DNA of 64,000 nucleotides from Lentzea nigeriaca (GTDB lineage: Bacteria > Actinomycetota > Actinomycetes > Mycobacteriales > Pseudonocardiaceae): contig NZ_JAFBCX010000004.1 of NCBI RefSeq assembly GCF_016907955.1, forward strand, positions 620,001 to 684,000. Direction: 5' to 3'. The notes beneath the pieces are model-generated. The model did no database searches, was not told where the DNA came from, and saw nothing but the letters and a program-made list of their open reading frames with translations. The translations under genes and the position numbers were made by a program. This document shows, one piece after another, positions 50,044 through 64,000 of this stretch (positions within the stretch are counted from its first letter, which is position 1; each line of letters begins with the position of its first letter).

Positions 50044-50490
50044 ATGTCTGTCGCGACCGAGGCCGCCCACATCCGCGATCTCTTCGCAACGATCGAGGAG
50101 ATCGAGTCCGTGGCGTCGTCCCTGGCAGAAGACGACGAACGCCGTCACAAGCTCGACGGCGTAGTGGCAAAGACCCTGCGCCAAGCCCCACCCGTCCGCC
50201 CGGTCGTGGCCGGCGAACTCCTCGACCTCACCGAGAAAACCGTGAAGGCCTGGGCCCGCGAAGGCGTACTGGCCATCCACAGCCAAGAACCGCGCATGCT
50301 CCTCGACACCGTGCGCCTCCACGAGGTACTCCACCTCGTCTCCGACCTCCGCCGCGCAGGCAAAACCCGCGGCCTCATCGACGAAGTCCACCGCCGCCTC
50401 AGCGACCAGTCCCTCCTCGACCGGTCCGACCTCGCCTCCTCGTTGGACGAGATGCGCAGCGGCAAGGGACGCGTGGTCCGCCCAGTTTGA
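50044..50490 (+). CDS. Putative HTH antitoxin/regulator of a two-gene module
   Basis: 148 residues. VVAGELLDLTEKTVKAWAREGVLAIHS (about residues 57-83) reads as a helix-turn-helix of the MerR/Xre-like excisionase type. The N-terminus is acidic and the C-terminus helical. GGGAGGAG precedes the ATG. It sits behind a promoter with a perfect palindrome and overlaps the next gene, so autorepression is likely. The toxin-antitoxin assignment is an inference from layout. Confidence 0.65.
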   Translation: MSVATEAAHIRDLFATIEEIESVASSLAEDDERRHKLDGVVAKTLRQAPPVRPVVAGELLDLTEKTVKAWAREGVLAIHSQEPRMLLDTVRLHEVLHLVSDLRRAGKTRGLIDEVHRRLSDQSLLDRSDLASSLDEMRSGKGRVVRPV

Positions 50491-50924
50491 TCCAGGTAGT
50501 AGAAACCCACACCGCTCACGCCCAGGCCAACGGCCTCCGCGGCCGAGCCCGCCTGGCCTACGAACGCTTCCTGGACGAACTGTCCCACTCCGGCTGCGCC
50601 GCCCTCGGCTACCGCGTGACGGGCCCGGAACCTCTTCCGCGCCTGTGCGTCAAACATCTGCGCGGTACCGACCGGGTGGTGGTCGCCTTCCCGTCCCCAG
50701 AAGTCGTGTGGGTCCTGCTGGTCGGCCCGCACGACGACGACCCCGGACTCGACCTCTACGAAGCCCTCTACGAGATGGCCGGCGTCCGCCCGCGCCTCTC
50801 CGAGAAGCGCACCAAGCCCCGCTGCTGCACCGACGAGTCCGGCATCCCACCTCTGGTGGACGAACACCTGGTCGACGACCTGGTCATCCGCGCCCGAGCG
50901 CTGGCGCGCGTCCGTCGCCGCTAG
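50487..50924 (+). CDS. Putative toxin-like partner protein
   Basis: 145 residues from TTG 50487, overlapping the antitoxin-like stop (TTGA). The core LPRLCVKHLRGTDRVVVAFPSPEVVWVLLVGPHDDDPGLDLYEALYEMAG has the basic-then-hydrophobic strand pattern of RelE/ParE-type folds, with a conserved-looking KRTKPRCC motif. No catalytic signature can be named with confidence. It would act on RNA or ribosomes if RelE-like. Confidence 0.55.
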   Translation: MIQVVETHTAHAQANGLRGRARLAYERFLDELSHSGCAALGYRVTGPEPLPRLCVKHLRGTDRVVVAFPSPEVVWVLLVGPHDDDPGLDLYEALYEMAGVRPRLSEKRTKPRCCTDESGIPPLVDEHLVDDLVIRARALARVRRR

Positions 50925-50972
50925 GACCCCTGATCGAACACGAACCCCTATCGACACTACCGACAAATTTTC

Positions 50973-51002
50973 TTGTCAAGACAGACTGAGTTGTCTTACG
51001 CT
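50973..51002 (+). promoter_or_regulatory. Promoter with inverted-repeat operator before the DUF4287 gene
   Basis: TTGTCA (50973-50978), 18 bp, TACGCT (50997-51002). AAGACA (50978-50983) and TGTCTT (50992-50997) form an inverted repeat between the boxes, a likely repressor site. Confidence 0.5.
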
Positions 51003-51029
51003 CGATCCCAACGACGAACGGAGACCACG

Positions 51030-51320
51030 ATGTCCTTCCAGGCCTACCTCGACGGCGCGGAGAAGAAGACCGGCAAGACCCCGGCCGAACTGCTGGCGGC
51101 GGCCGCTGAGCGTGGCTACGACGCCACCACGAAGGCAGGCGTGGTCCTCGAGTGGTTGAAGAACGACTACGACCTGGGCAGAGGCCACGGCATGGCGCTG
51201 TACCACGTGCTGAAGAACGGCCCAGAGATCAGCGACAAGCACGTGGGCGCCAAGGGCAGCCACCGAGACGAGTCGACCACGCTACGACTCGACGGCATCG
51301 CCAACCGCCAGGCATGCTGA
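51030..51320 (+). CDS. DUF4287 domain protein
   Basis: 96 residues from ATG 51030 (CGGAG upstream): MSFQAYLDGAEKKTGKTPAELLAAAAERG...VVLEWLKNDYDLGRGHGMALYHVLKNG. This matches the short DUF4287 family as I recall it, which is common next to regulators in actinomycetes and lacks a known activity. Small, soluble, cytoplasmic. Confidence 0.85.
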   Translation: MSFQAYLDGAEKKTGKTPAELLAAAAERGYDATTKAGVVLEWLKNDYDLGRGHGMALYHVLKNGPEISDKHVGAKGSHRDESTTLRLDGIANRQAC

Positions 51321-51358
51321 CGCAAGGGTCCCCCGCGATTTCGGCTCCCCCGCGACCC

Positions 51359-51381
51359 AACGTACCGAGCGGGTCTGACAC
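51359..51381 (-). promoter_or_regulatory. PafBC/RecA-NDp-like promoter motif, copy C
   Basis: Minus strand GTGTCAGAC-N8-TACGTT. The ~22 bases after TACGTT are the same as in copy A (GGGTCGCGGGGGAGCC), showing that the conserved unit is larger than the promoter. It points into the 3' end of the DUF4287 gene. Confidence 0.5.
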
Positions 51382-51446
51382 TGCCAGCGATCTCACGGCG
51401 ATGGCGTAGGCGAGCGGCGAAGGCGCAGCCGAGTCGCCCCGAAGCG

Positions 51447-51636
51447 GACGGCGAGGCCCAAGCGAAGGCGGAGCCGAGCAGTCCTAGCACACCGGGCCGG
51501 TGGGGTAGATCCCGCCCGGACGTAACCACCCACGCAACCGCAAGTCGCCCAACGCACCAAGCGTGCCATCAACCCGTGCACGGCGATGGCGGGTCTTTGA
51601 TCAGATTGGCGGGATCCGGGGCGGAGCCCCGAAAGC
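51447..51636 (+). repeat. Dispersed intergenic repeat, copy 2
   Basis: Counterpart of 32233-32455. Shared words in order: GACGGCGA, ACCGGGCC, GGTGGGGT, AACCACCCACGC, ACCGCAAG, GCGTGCCATC, GGGTCTTTGATCAGA, and a final CGGGGC-GGA-GCCCCG hairpin (51617-51631). The stem bases differ from copy 1 while pairing is kept. Confidence 0.75.
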
Positions 51637-51671
51637 CTGAAACCCACCCGCCAAACGCAACCCACAAACAA

Positions 51672-51707
51672 AACAGCCCCCGGAAGCCAAGGCTCCCAGG
51701 GGCTGTT
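51672..51707 (-). terminator. rpoC terminator
   Basis: AACAGCCCC (51672-51680) pairs with GGGGCTGTT (51699-51707), with inner GGAAGCC/GGCTCCC. The minus strand continues TTTGTTTGTGGG. Ends the rpoB-rpoC transcript. Confidence 0.85.
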
Positions 51708-51719
51708 CAGCACCAACGA

Positions 51720-55616
<3,897 letters not shown>

Positions 55617-55720
55617 GTCTACTCTCTTCCCCTTTTTAGATCGGTGGCAGCAGGAGCTGGTCGGAAAGGTCAGGGAGCGCTACGCGGGAGGCATTGCGCT
55701 CCCTGACCCGAGCGAGGTGA

Positions 55721-59206
<3,486 letters not shown>

Positions 59207-59232
59207 GATGCGTCCTTCCAGGGACAGGTAGC

Positions 59233-59261
59233 TGGCTAGAGCGAACTAGCACGGCTGTCAA
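59233..59261 (-). promoter_or_regulatory. Candidate rpoBC promoter, proximal
   Basis: Minus-strand perfect -35 TTGACA (59256-59261), 17 bp, weaker -10 TAGCCA (59233-59238). It would give a leader of only ~20 nt. Confidence 0.4.
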
Positions 59262-59332
59262 GGGTGCGGCGATGCCCGACTAATCCACGCTCTCGGCGAA
59301 GGGCAAGCGGAAAATGGGCAGCGCAAAGGGGC

Positions 59333-59361
59333 AGTCTAGCCACGCGCACGGCGACTGTCGA
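59333..59361 (-). promoter_or_regulatory. Candidate rpoBC promoter, middle (best match)
   Basis: Minus-strand TCGACA (59356-59361), 17 bp, TAGACT (59333-59338), which fits TANNNT well. Leader of about 120 nt to the TTG start. Confidence 0.55.
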
Positions 59362-59397
59362 GAGGCACCTGGAAGGACCCTCCTCTTGCTCACCGAC

Positions 59398-59426
59398 AGA
59401 GTGACCCTGCATGAGCGTGCAGTCAA
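59398..59426 (-). promoter_or_regulatory. Candidate rpoBC promoter, distal
   Basis: Minus-strand TTGACT (59421-59426), 17 bp, CACTCT (59398-59403). The weakest -10 of the three. Confidence 0.3.
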
Positions 59427-59753
59427 GATGTGGGCGACCGATCCACTCTCTGGATGGAGCGCTCTTCACCGTCAGTCACCCATTTGACCTGCACAAACAC
59501 GTGTGCAGCCGACTTGGTGGGAAGTTGGCGGGTTTCAAGCGGACTTACAGAGCGCCACGAGAATTGTGTGACTGAGATCACGCGTGTCGGGGCTGGCGGA
59601 GGGGGTCCTGCGGGTGCTTTCAGGGCATCCCTGAGGGTTGTCGATCTTAGGGGACGATGTCGGGCGGGATTGCACCGACCTGGGCCAAACGATCGGCTCG
59701 AGGCGCCGCCGTCAGTACGCGGGGAGCTTTCGTACTCCAGGACAGGACGAAAG

Positions 59754-59795
59754 GGCCCCGCGTGCGACCGAGCAGCGGAGGGAGCGCTGGGGTCA
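59754..59795 (-). terminator. Possible terminator of the mce operon
   Basis: Minus-strand GACCCCAGCG and CGCGGGGCCC can pair around a 22-nt loop, followed by TTTCGTCC. It overlaps the stop codon of the last Mce-associated gene. Weak. Confidence 0.3.
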
Positions 59796-60605
59796 GCAGT
59801 TCTGGAGTTGCTGGTTCTGCTCGGCTGTCGCGCCGAACATCTCCATGTTGTCGATCTTCCACCGGCCGCCCTGGTCGACCGCGCTCACGCGGAGCATGGC
59901 GGTGCCGCCGCCCGACTGGTTGTCGGTGGTGCGGGTCGTGACCTGGTCGGCGAAGACCAGGACGGTGGCGTGGCCGTTCTTCAGGGACGACACGGCGGAC
60001 GACACGACTCGGACGGTCACGACCAGCTTCTGCTGGGGCGCCACCTGCTTCACCGGGCCGAACACGGCGTTGTACTGGCACAGGGCCTTGCCGGTCAGCA
60101 GTTCGCGGGCCGCCTTCTCGGTGGACTCGACGTCGGCGAAGTTGTAGGAGAAAGACTTCTCGACGGCCTCGCGGACCTGGCCGTTCACCGCGGAGGTGGT
60201 CGCGGAGTCGACGAGCGCGGCGTCGTAGGTCACCGAGCGGGACTTGAACAGGAAGAACGTGCCCAGGCCGCCCAGCAGCACCGCGACGACGAGCAACGCC
60301 ACCGGCAGCAACCAGGCAGGCCTCGACGCGGGCTCATCGGGCTCGTCGGCCTTCTGATCGCCCTCCGGGTCGGACTTCGAGGGCTTCGGCTGCTTCGTGG
60401 CCGGAGGCGTCCACTCGACCGCCGTGGGCGCCTTCAGCTCCTCGGCCTCCTCCGCGACCTCCGGAACAGCGGCCTCAACGGTCTCAACGGCCTCCACAGC
60501 CTCTGCGGGCTCGTCGGAGGTCGAAGCACGCCTGTGCAGGCCGGCCACCTTCGGGCGGCCACCGACGGGCGGCGTGGGGATGGGGCGGCGGCGGGATGGG
60601 GGCAC
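59793..60605 (-). CDS. Mce-associated membrane protein
   Basis: 270 residues from GTG 60605. A long charged, alanine/glutamate-rich cytoplasmic N-terminus (~1-98) precedes one membrane helix (AWLLPVALLVVAVLLGGLGTFFLF) and an NTF2/VirB8-like exported domain (SVTYDAALVDSATTSAVNGQVREAVEKSFSYNF), the Mas architecture. It is last in the mce operon. Mas proteins stabilise the Mce lipid-transport complex. Confidence 0.85.
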   Translation of the reverse strand: MPPSRRRPIPTPPVGGRPKVAGLHRRASTSDEPAEAVEAVETVEAAVPEVAEEAEELKAPTAVEWTPPATKQPKPSKSDPEGDQKADEPDEPASRPAWLLPVALLVVAVLLGGLGTFFLFKSRSVTYDAALVDSATTSAVNGQVREAVEKSFSYNFADVESTEKAARELLTGKALCQYNAVFGPVKQVAPQQKLVVTVRVVSSAVSSLKNGHATVLVFADQVTTRTTDNQSGGGTAMLRVSAVDQGGRWKIDNMEMFGATAEQNQQLQNC

Positions 60606-60619
60606 GAGAGCTCGTCCAA

Positions 60620-61120
60620 TCAGACGCCCGCCCGCAGCGGACCCAGCTGGCTCAGCTTCCAGCCGTCGTCGGTGCGGGTGAGCTTGGTCAGGTACCGGTT
60701 GATCTTGGTGACCTTCTGGCCGTTGTCGGGGGTCACCGTGCTCTCGACGACGGCGATCATCGTCGCGGTGCCGGCGCGGTCGTCGAGCTCGGTGATGGCC
60801 GCGTCGAGGACCTTGGACGTCGTCGCGGACTTGGCGTCGACCAGCTGCTTCTTGCGCGAGTCCTTGTCCTTGTCGATCTCGGCGCGCAGTTCGCCGGTCG
60901 ACGAGTTGAGCCAGCGCTGCAGGTCCTCGTCGACCTTCTTGTAGTCGAGCGTCAGGAAGTTCGTGATGCCCACCTGGCCGGAGCGAAGGGCGTCGTCGCG
61001 CGCCGCGGCGAAGGAGGACTCCGACGAGTGCGACGCCGAGTACCAGGCCACGCCGAAGTACGCGGCATACCCGAACGTGAGCACCGCCAGCACCGCGGCG
61101 ATCACCGTGAAGATCCGCAC
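60620..61120 (-). CDS. Mce-associated membrane protein (short)
   Basis: 166 residues from GTG 61120, overlapping the mceF stop by one base. An N-terminal membrane helix (FTVIAAVLAVLTFGYAAYFGVAWY) precedes one exported domain with the same strand-helix order as its neighbour. It lacks the long cytoplasmic tail of the downstream Mas protein. Confidence 0.85.
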   Translation of the reverse strand: MRIFTVIAAVLAVLTFGYAAYFGVAWYSASHSSESSFAAARDDALRSGQVGITNFLTLDYKKVDEDLQRWLNSSTGELRAEIDKDKDSRKKQLVDAKSATTSKVLDAAITELDDRAGTATMIAVVESTVTPDNGQKVTKINRYLTKLTRTDDGWKLSQLGPLRAGV

Positions 61121-62349
61121 TACTTCTTCTCCTCTGGCAAACCGAGCAACTGGCCCAGCGACGTCAGCAGCGGCAGCTCCGGCGCGGACTGCTGTCCGGT
61201 CGGCTCCTGGCCCGGCTGGGTCGTCGCGTTGCCGACCGGCGTCGTCGGCGTTCCACCGTACGGAGCATTCTGCGAGCCTCGCACCGAGGTGGCACTACCG
61301 CGCGCGAGAGCGCAGTAGGCCTGGGTGTTCAGCGGCGCGGCGGACGTGTCGTTACCAGGGCGGATGGTCGTGCCCTCGTAGCCGACGGTGCAGGGCATGG
61401 GATCGAACACGTTCAGCGCGAGGCCGAAGTGCGCGGTCCCGTCACCCGGCGCCACGGTGAAGCCACCACCGACGGCGATGGGATAGGTCACCGCGATCTG
61501 CTCCAAACCATCGCGCCTGGTCACGAGGATGTTCGACGTGGTCAGCAGGTTCGCGAACACCACACCGAGGTTCGGGCCGCTCTCCTTCAGCAGCGCCGAC
61601 ACCTGCTCGGACGCCGGCGGCACCGCCACGATCAACCGCCTCAGGTCGCCGTCGGACGCCTTCAGCTGCTCCGCGATCAACCGCAGGTCACCGCTGAACG
61701 ACCGGATCGCGCCGCCGGAGGAGGCCTGCGTGGCCAGCACGATCTTGCCGTCCTTGAGCAGCTGTGTCGTCTGCGGCAGATGCTCGGACGCGGCCGCGGT
61801 GAACGCCGCGGTGTTGTCGATCAGCACCTGCAGGTCTCCGCCCGTGCCGCTGAACGCGGTGTGCAGCTCGTCGACGACGGTCTTCAGCGAGTCCGTCGGC
61901 ACCGACGACGCGAACGCGTCCAGGTTCGACAGCAGGCCGTCGACCGGAGGCGGCGTCTTGGTCGCCGACCGCGGGATGACCGACCCGGCCTCGAGGTACG
62001 GGCCGCCGTCGCTCTTCGGCCGCAGGTCCACGAACTGCTCACCGACGGCCGAGCGGTTCGCCACCACGGCCTCGGTCGACGCGGGCACCGGCGGGGCGTC
62101 TGCCTCCAGCTCGAGGTCGACCTCGATTCCTTCCGACGTCAGCCGCAGCTGTCCCACGCGGCCGATCGTCACGCCGCGGTAGGTGACCTCGGCGTTGGTG
62201 AAGATGCCGCCGGAGTCGGCGAGCTGCATCGTCACGACCTTCGACGACGACCGGAACAGCCCGACGTAGTTGGCGCTCACGTACGAGATGCCCAGCAACG
62301 CGACCAGCACGAACGCCGCGATCTTGAACTTGGTGCCCCGCGTGATCAC
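61120..62349 (-). CDS. MCE family protein, MceF position
   Basis: 409 residues from GTG 62349. Membrane helix FKIAAFVLVALLGISYVSANYVG, then the MCE domain (YRGVTIGRVGQLRLTSEGIEVDLELEADAPPVPA...), a helical region (~150-290) and a low-complexity tail. Part of a heterohexameric lipid-import needle. It overlaps mceE by GTGA, and position in the operon gives the F assignment. Confidence 0.9.
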   Translation of the reverse strand: MITRGTKFKIAAFVLVALLGISYVSANYVGLFRSSSKVVTMQLADSGGIFTNAEVTYRGVTIGRVGQLRLTSEGIEVDLELEADAPPVPASTEAVVANRSAVGEQFVDLRPKSDGGPYLEAGSVIPRSATKTPPPVDGLLSNLDAFASSVPTDSLKTVVDELHTAFSGTGGDLQVLIDNTAAFTAAASEHLPQTTQLLKDGKIVLATQASSGGAIRSFSGDLRLIAEQLKASDGDLRRLIVAVPPASEQVSALLKESGPNLGVVFANLLTTSNILVTRRDGLEQIAVTYPIAVGGGFTVAPGDGTAHFGLALNVFDPMPCTVGYEGTTIRPGNDTSAAPLNTQAYCALARGSATSVRGSQNAPYGGTPTTPVGNATTQPGQEPTGQQSAPELPLLTSLGQLLGLPEEKK

Positions 62350-63500
62350 TTGCGACCACCTCCCAGCAGGCCGCCGAGCAGGTCGCCCAGCCCCGACCCG
62401 GTGCCCTGCCCGAGGTTCGGCAGCGGGATGTTCGGCATCGGCAACGGCGTGCCCTGGCTCGGCAGCAGGCCGTCCAGCGGGGACTGCCGCGACCGGCTGA
62501 GGTTGTCGAGCACCGTGCCGAGGTTGAGGTCCAGGTCGATGAACGCGTTCGAGTAGTCGCCCTTGACGCCGTCGACCGCCTCGTCCGGGAACGGGTAGGT
62601 CAGCAGCAGCTCGAACGCCTTCGGCAGGTTCTGCCCGGACTCGACGAGCTTCGTCAGTGTCGGCTGCAACGACTTCAGGTCGGCCACGATGTCGTCCCGG
62701 CTCTTCTTCACCGTGTCCGTCGCGACGTCGGAGAGCTTGTCCAGCGACTGCAGCAGCGTCACGAGCTGCTTGCGCTGCTCGGCGATCACCCGCAGCCCCG
62801 GCTCCAGGTCCGTCAGCGCCACCGCGATCTTCTCTCGCTGCTGCGCCAGCGTGCCGGCGAGGCGGTTGATCGAGTCGAGCGCGCGGACGATCTCCGCCTT
62901 GTGCTTGTCGAGCTCCCCGACGAACGTGTTCAGGTTGCCCAGCAACGAGCGGATCTCCTGCTCGTTGCCCTCCAACGCCGCGTTGAGCTCCTTGGTGATG
63001 TTCTGCAGCTGCGCCACACCACCGCCGTTGAGCAGCATCGACAGCGCGCCGAAGACCTCTTCGACCTCGGGGTTGCGGTTCGTCTTGGCCAGCGGGATCA
63101 CAGAGCCATCCACGAGCTTCCCCGCGGGCGGCTGTGTTTGATCATTTTTGGGAGGCTTGCCCAGCTCGACGAACTTCTCGCCCAGCAACGCAGACTGCCG
63201 CAGGTTCGCGAACGCGTTCGCCGGCAGCTGCACGTCACCGTTGACCAGCATGGTGACCTCGGCGGTCCAGCCGTCGGGCGCCAGGTCGATCTTCTCGACC
63301 CGGCCGACCGGCACGTCGTTGACCTTCACGCCCGCCTGCGGCACGAGGTCCAGCACGTCCTTGAACTGCGCCTTGACCCGGTACGGGTGGTCACCGACGT
63401 CCGCACCGCCCGGCAGGGGCATGTTGTAGACGCCGTCGAACCCACCGGATCCACAACCGGCCAGCACCAGGGCCGACAACACGATCGCGAGCTTCTTCAC
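62346..63500 (-). CDS. MCE family lipoprotein, MceE position
   Basis: 384 residues from GTG 63500, overlapping the upstream stop (GTGA). Lipobox in KLAIVLSALVLAGC. MCE domain with YRVKAQFKDVLDLVPQAGVKVNDVPVGRVEKIDL, a long helical needle region, and a Pro/Gly tail. The lipoprotein member of mce operons is MceE. Confidence 0.92.
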   Translation of the reverse strand: MKKLAIVLSALVLAGCGSGGFDGVYNMPLPGGADVGDHPYRVKAQFKDVLDLVPQAGVKVNDVPVGRVEKIDLAPDGWTAEVTMLVNGDVQLPANAFANLRQSALLGEKFVELGKPPKNDQTQPPAGKLVDGSVIPLAKTNRNPEVEEVFGALSMLLNGGGVAQLQNITKELNAALEGNEQEIRSLLGNLNTFVGELDKHKAEIVRALDSINRLAGTLAQQREKIAVALTDLEPGLRVIAEQRKQLVTLLQSLDKLSDVATDTVKKSRDDIVADLKSLQPTLTKLVESGQNLPKAFELLLTYPFPDEAVDGVKGDYSNAFIDLDLNLGTVLDNLSRSRQSPLDGLLPSQGTPLPMPNIPLPNLGQGTGSGLGDLLGGLLGGGRK

Positions 63501-64000
63501 CGGGGCACCCCCGCGAGCGGAAGGGGCAGCGGCAACTTGCCCGCCTGCAGGTCGCTGACGACCTGCGCGGGTGAGTTCAGCGGCACCGCACCGGACAGGA
63601 TCGGCTCCAGCTGCTTGCACGTCTGCGCGAGCACCTGCGGCACGTTGCTCGGCGCCGCCTGCTTCACCAGCTTGCAGATCAGCACGATCGGCGGCTGGTT
63701 CAGCTCGTTGATGTTCGCGCGGGTGTCGAGCGTGCCGGAGGCCGCGTTGTAGGTGTTCTGCAGGTTGCCCAGCGCGAGCGGCGCCACGTCGAGCGTTTCC
63801 GCCAGCGCGGCCCGCTGGTTCACCAGCACCTGCGTGATCGAGGCCAGCTTGTCCACATTGGACTTGAGCACCTCGCGGTTGTCCTTGATGAAGCCCTGCA
63901 CCTGCTGCAGCGCGGTCGCGAGCTCGTTCAGCGCGGCACCGAGGTCACCGCGCTCGTCGGCGAGCATCTTCGACACGTCCGCAAGCTGCTTGTTGAAGTC
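63497..64000 (-). CDS. MCE family protein, MceD position, 3' part only
   Basis: C-terminal 167 residues of a gene whose start lies beyond the window; the frame is open to base 64000. Helical needle region (NELATALQQVQGFIKDNREVLKSNVDKLASITQVLVNQRAAL) and a proline-rich end. Position before mceE gives the D assignment. Confidence 0.85.
   Translation of the reverse strand, partial: DFNKQLADVSKMLADERGDLGAALNELATALQQVQGFIKDNREVLKSNVDKLASITQVLVNQRAALAETLDVAPLALGNLQNTYNAASGTLDTRANINELNQPPIVLICKLVKQAAPSNVPQVLAQTCKQLEPILSGAVPLNSPAQVVSDLQAGKLPLPLPLAGVPR

Larger units (their letters stand above)
51321..51664. other. Intergenic region with shared repeats, no gene
   Basis: No supported frame between the DUF4287 gene and the rpoC terminator. 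It contains the ~65-nt sequence shared with 23173-23237, the PafBC-like motif at 51359-51381 and the dispersed repeat at 51447-51636. Confidence 0.6.
59207..59753. other. rpoB promoter region, no gene
   Basis: About 550 bp without a supported frame. It carries the three candidate rpoB promoters (59233-59261, 59333-59361, 59398-59426) and the downstream edge of the mce operon. Confidence 0.6.

Overview
The window is high-GC actinobacterial DNA. The gene set (ESX-type secretion, mycosin, mce genes, AfsR/SARP regulators, PafBC-like promoters, TTG/GTG starts) suggests an actinomycete of the Pseudonocardiales type (Lentzea/Saccharothrix-like). The genus is an inference; no 16S gene is present.

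Layout. (1) 1-8.9 kb: three paralogous AfsR/SARP regulators (BTAD + NB-ARC ATPase + TPR), the first cut by the window edge, plus a regulator remnant at 2424-2516. Next to them, at 8121-8800, three tandem non-coding units each carry an 11-bp-spaced direct repeat in front of a -10 box. Each is followed by a G-rich-loop hairpin and a C-rich-loop hairpin, and two of them end in a hairpin terminator. I consider this the most novel feature of the window. (2) 8.9-21.3 kb: a type VII secretion locus, eccC(-) / eccD-mycP(+) / WXG-like, EspC-like and eccB(-) / eccE and a 241-residue protein (+). Gene order and linkage to truA-rplQ-rpoA match mycobacterial ESX-4, but the esx pair expected beside eccC is absent and the SARP/RNA region lies there instead. 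(3) 21.5-23.1 kb: a secreted subtilase. (4) 23.5-47.7 kb: truA, rplQ, rpoA, rpsD, rpsK, rpsM, rpmJ, infA, a lipoprotein, map, adk, secY, the spc and S10 ribosomal operons, tuf, fusA, rpsG and rpsL, all on the minus strand. A 1.3-kb repeat-rich gap separates rplO from secY. (5) 48.0-51.3 kb, plus strand: a small accessory island with a membrane protein/lipoprotein pair, an aminoglycoside-phosphotransferase-fold protein, a zinc-ribbon protein, a toxin-antitoxin-like pair behind a palindromic promoter, and a DUF4287 protein. (6) 51.7-59.2 kb: rpoC and rpoB (minus), with candidate tandem promoters. (7) 59.8-64 kb: the 3' end of an mce operon (mceD end, mceE, mceF and two Mce-associated membrane proteins).

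How it fits together. Transcription and translation genes fill the centre. Cell-envelope and secretion systems flank them. Intergenic gaps carry a dispersed ~200-bp repeat, an inverted-repeat element and three copies of a 24-nt DNA-damage-promoter-like motif, so this otherwise conserved superoperon has been penetrated by small mobile or decayed elements.
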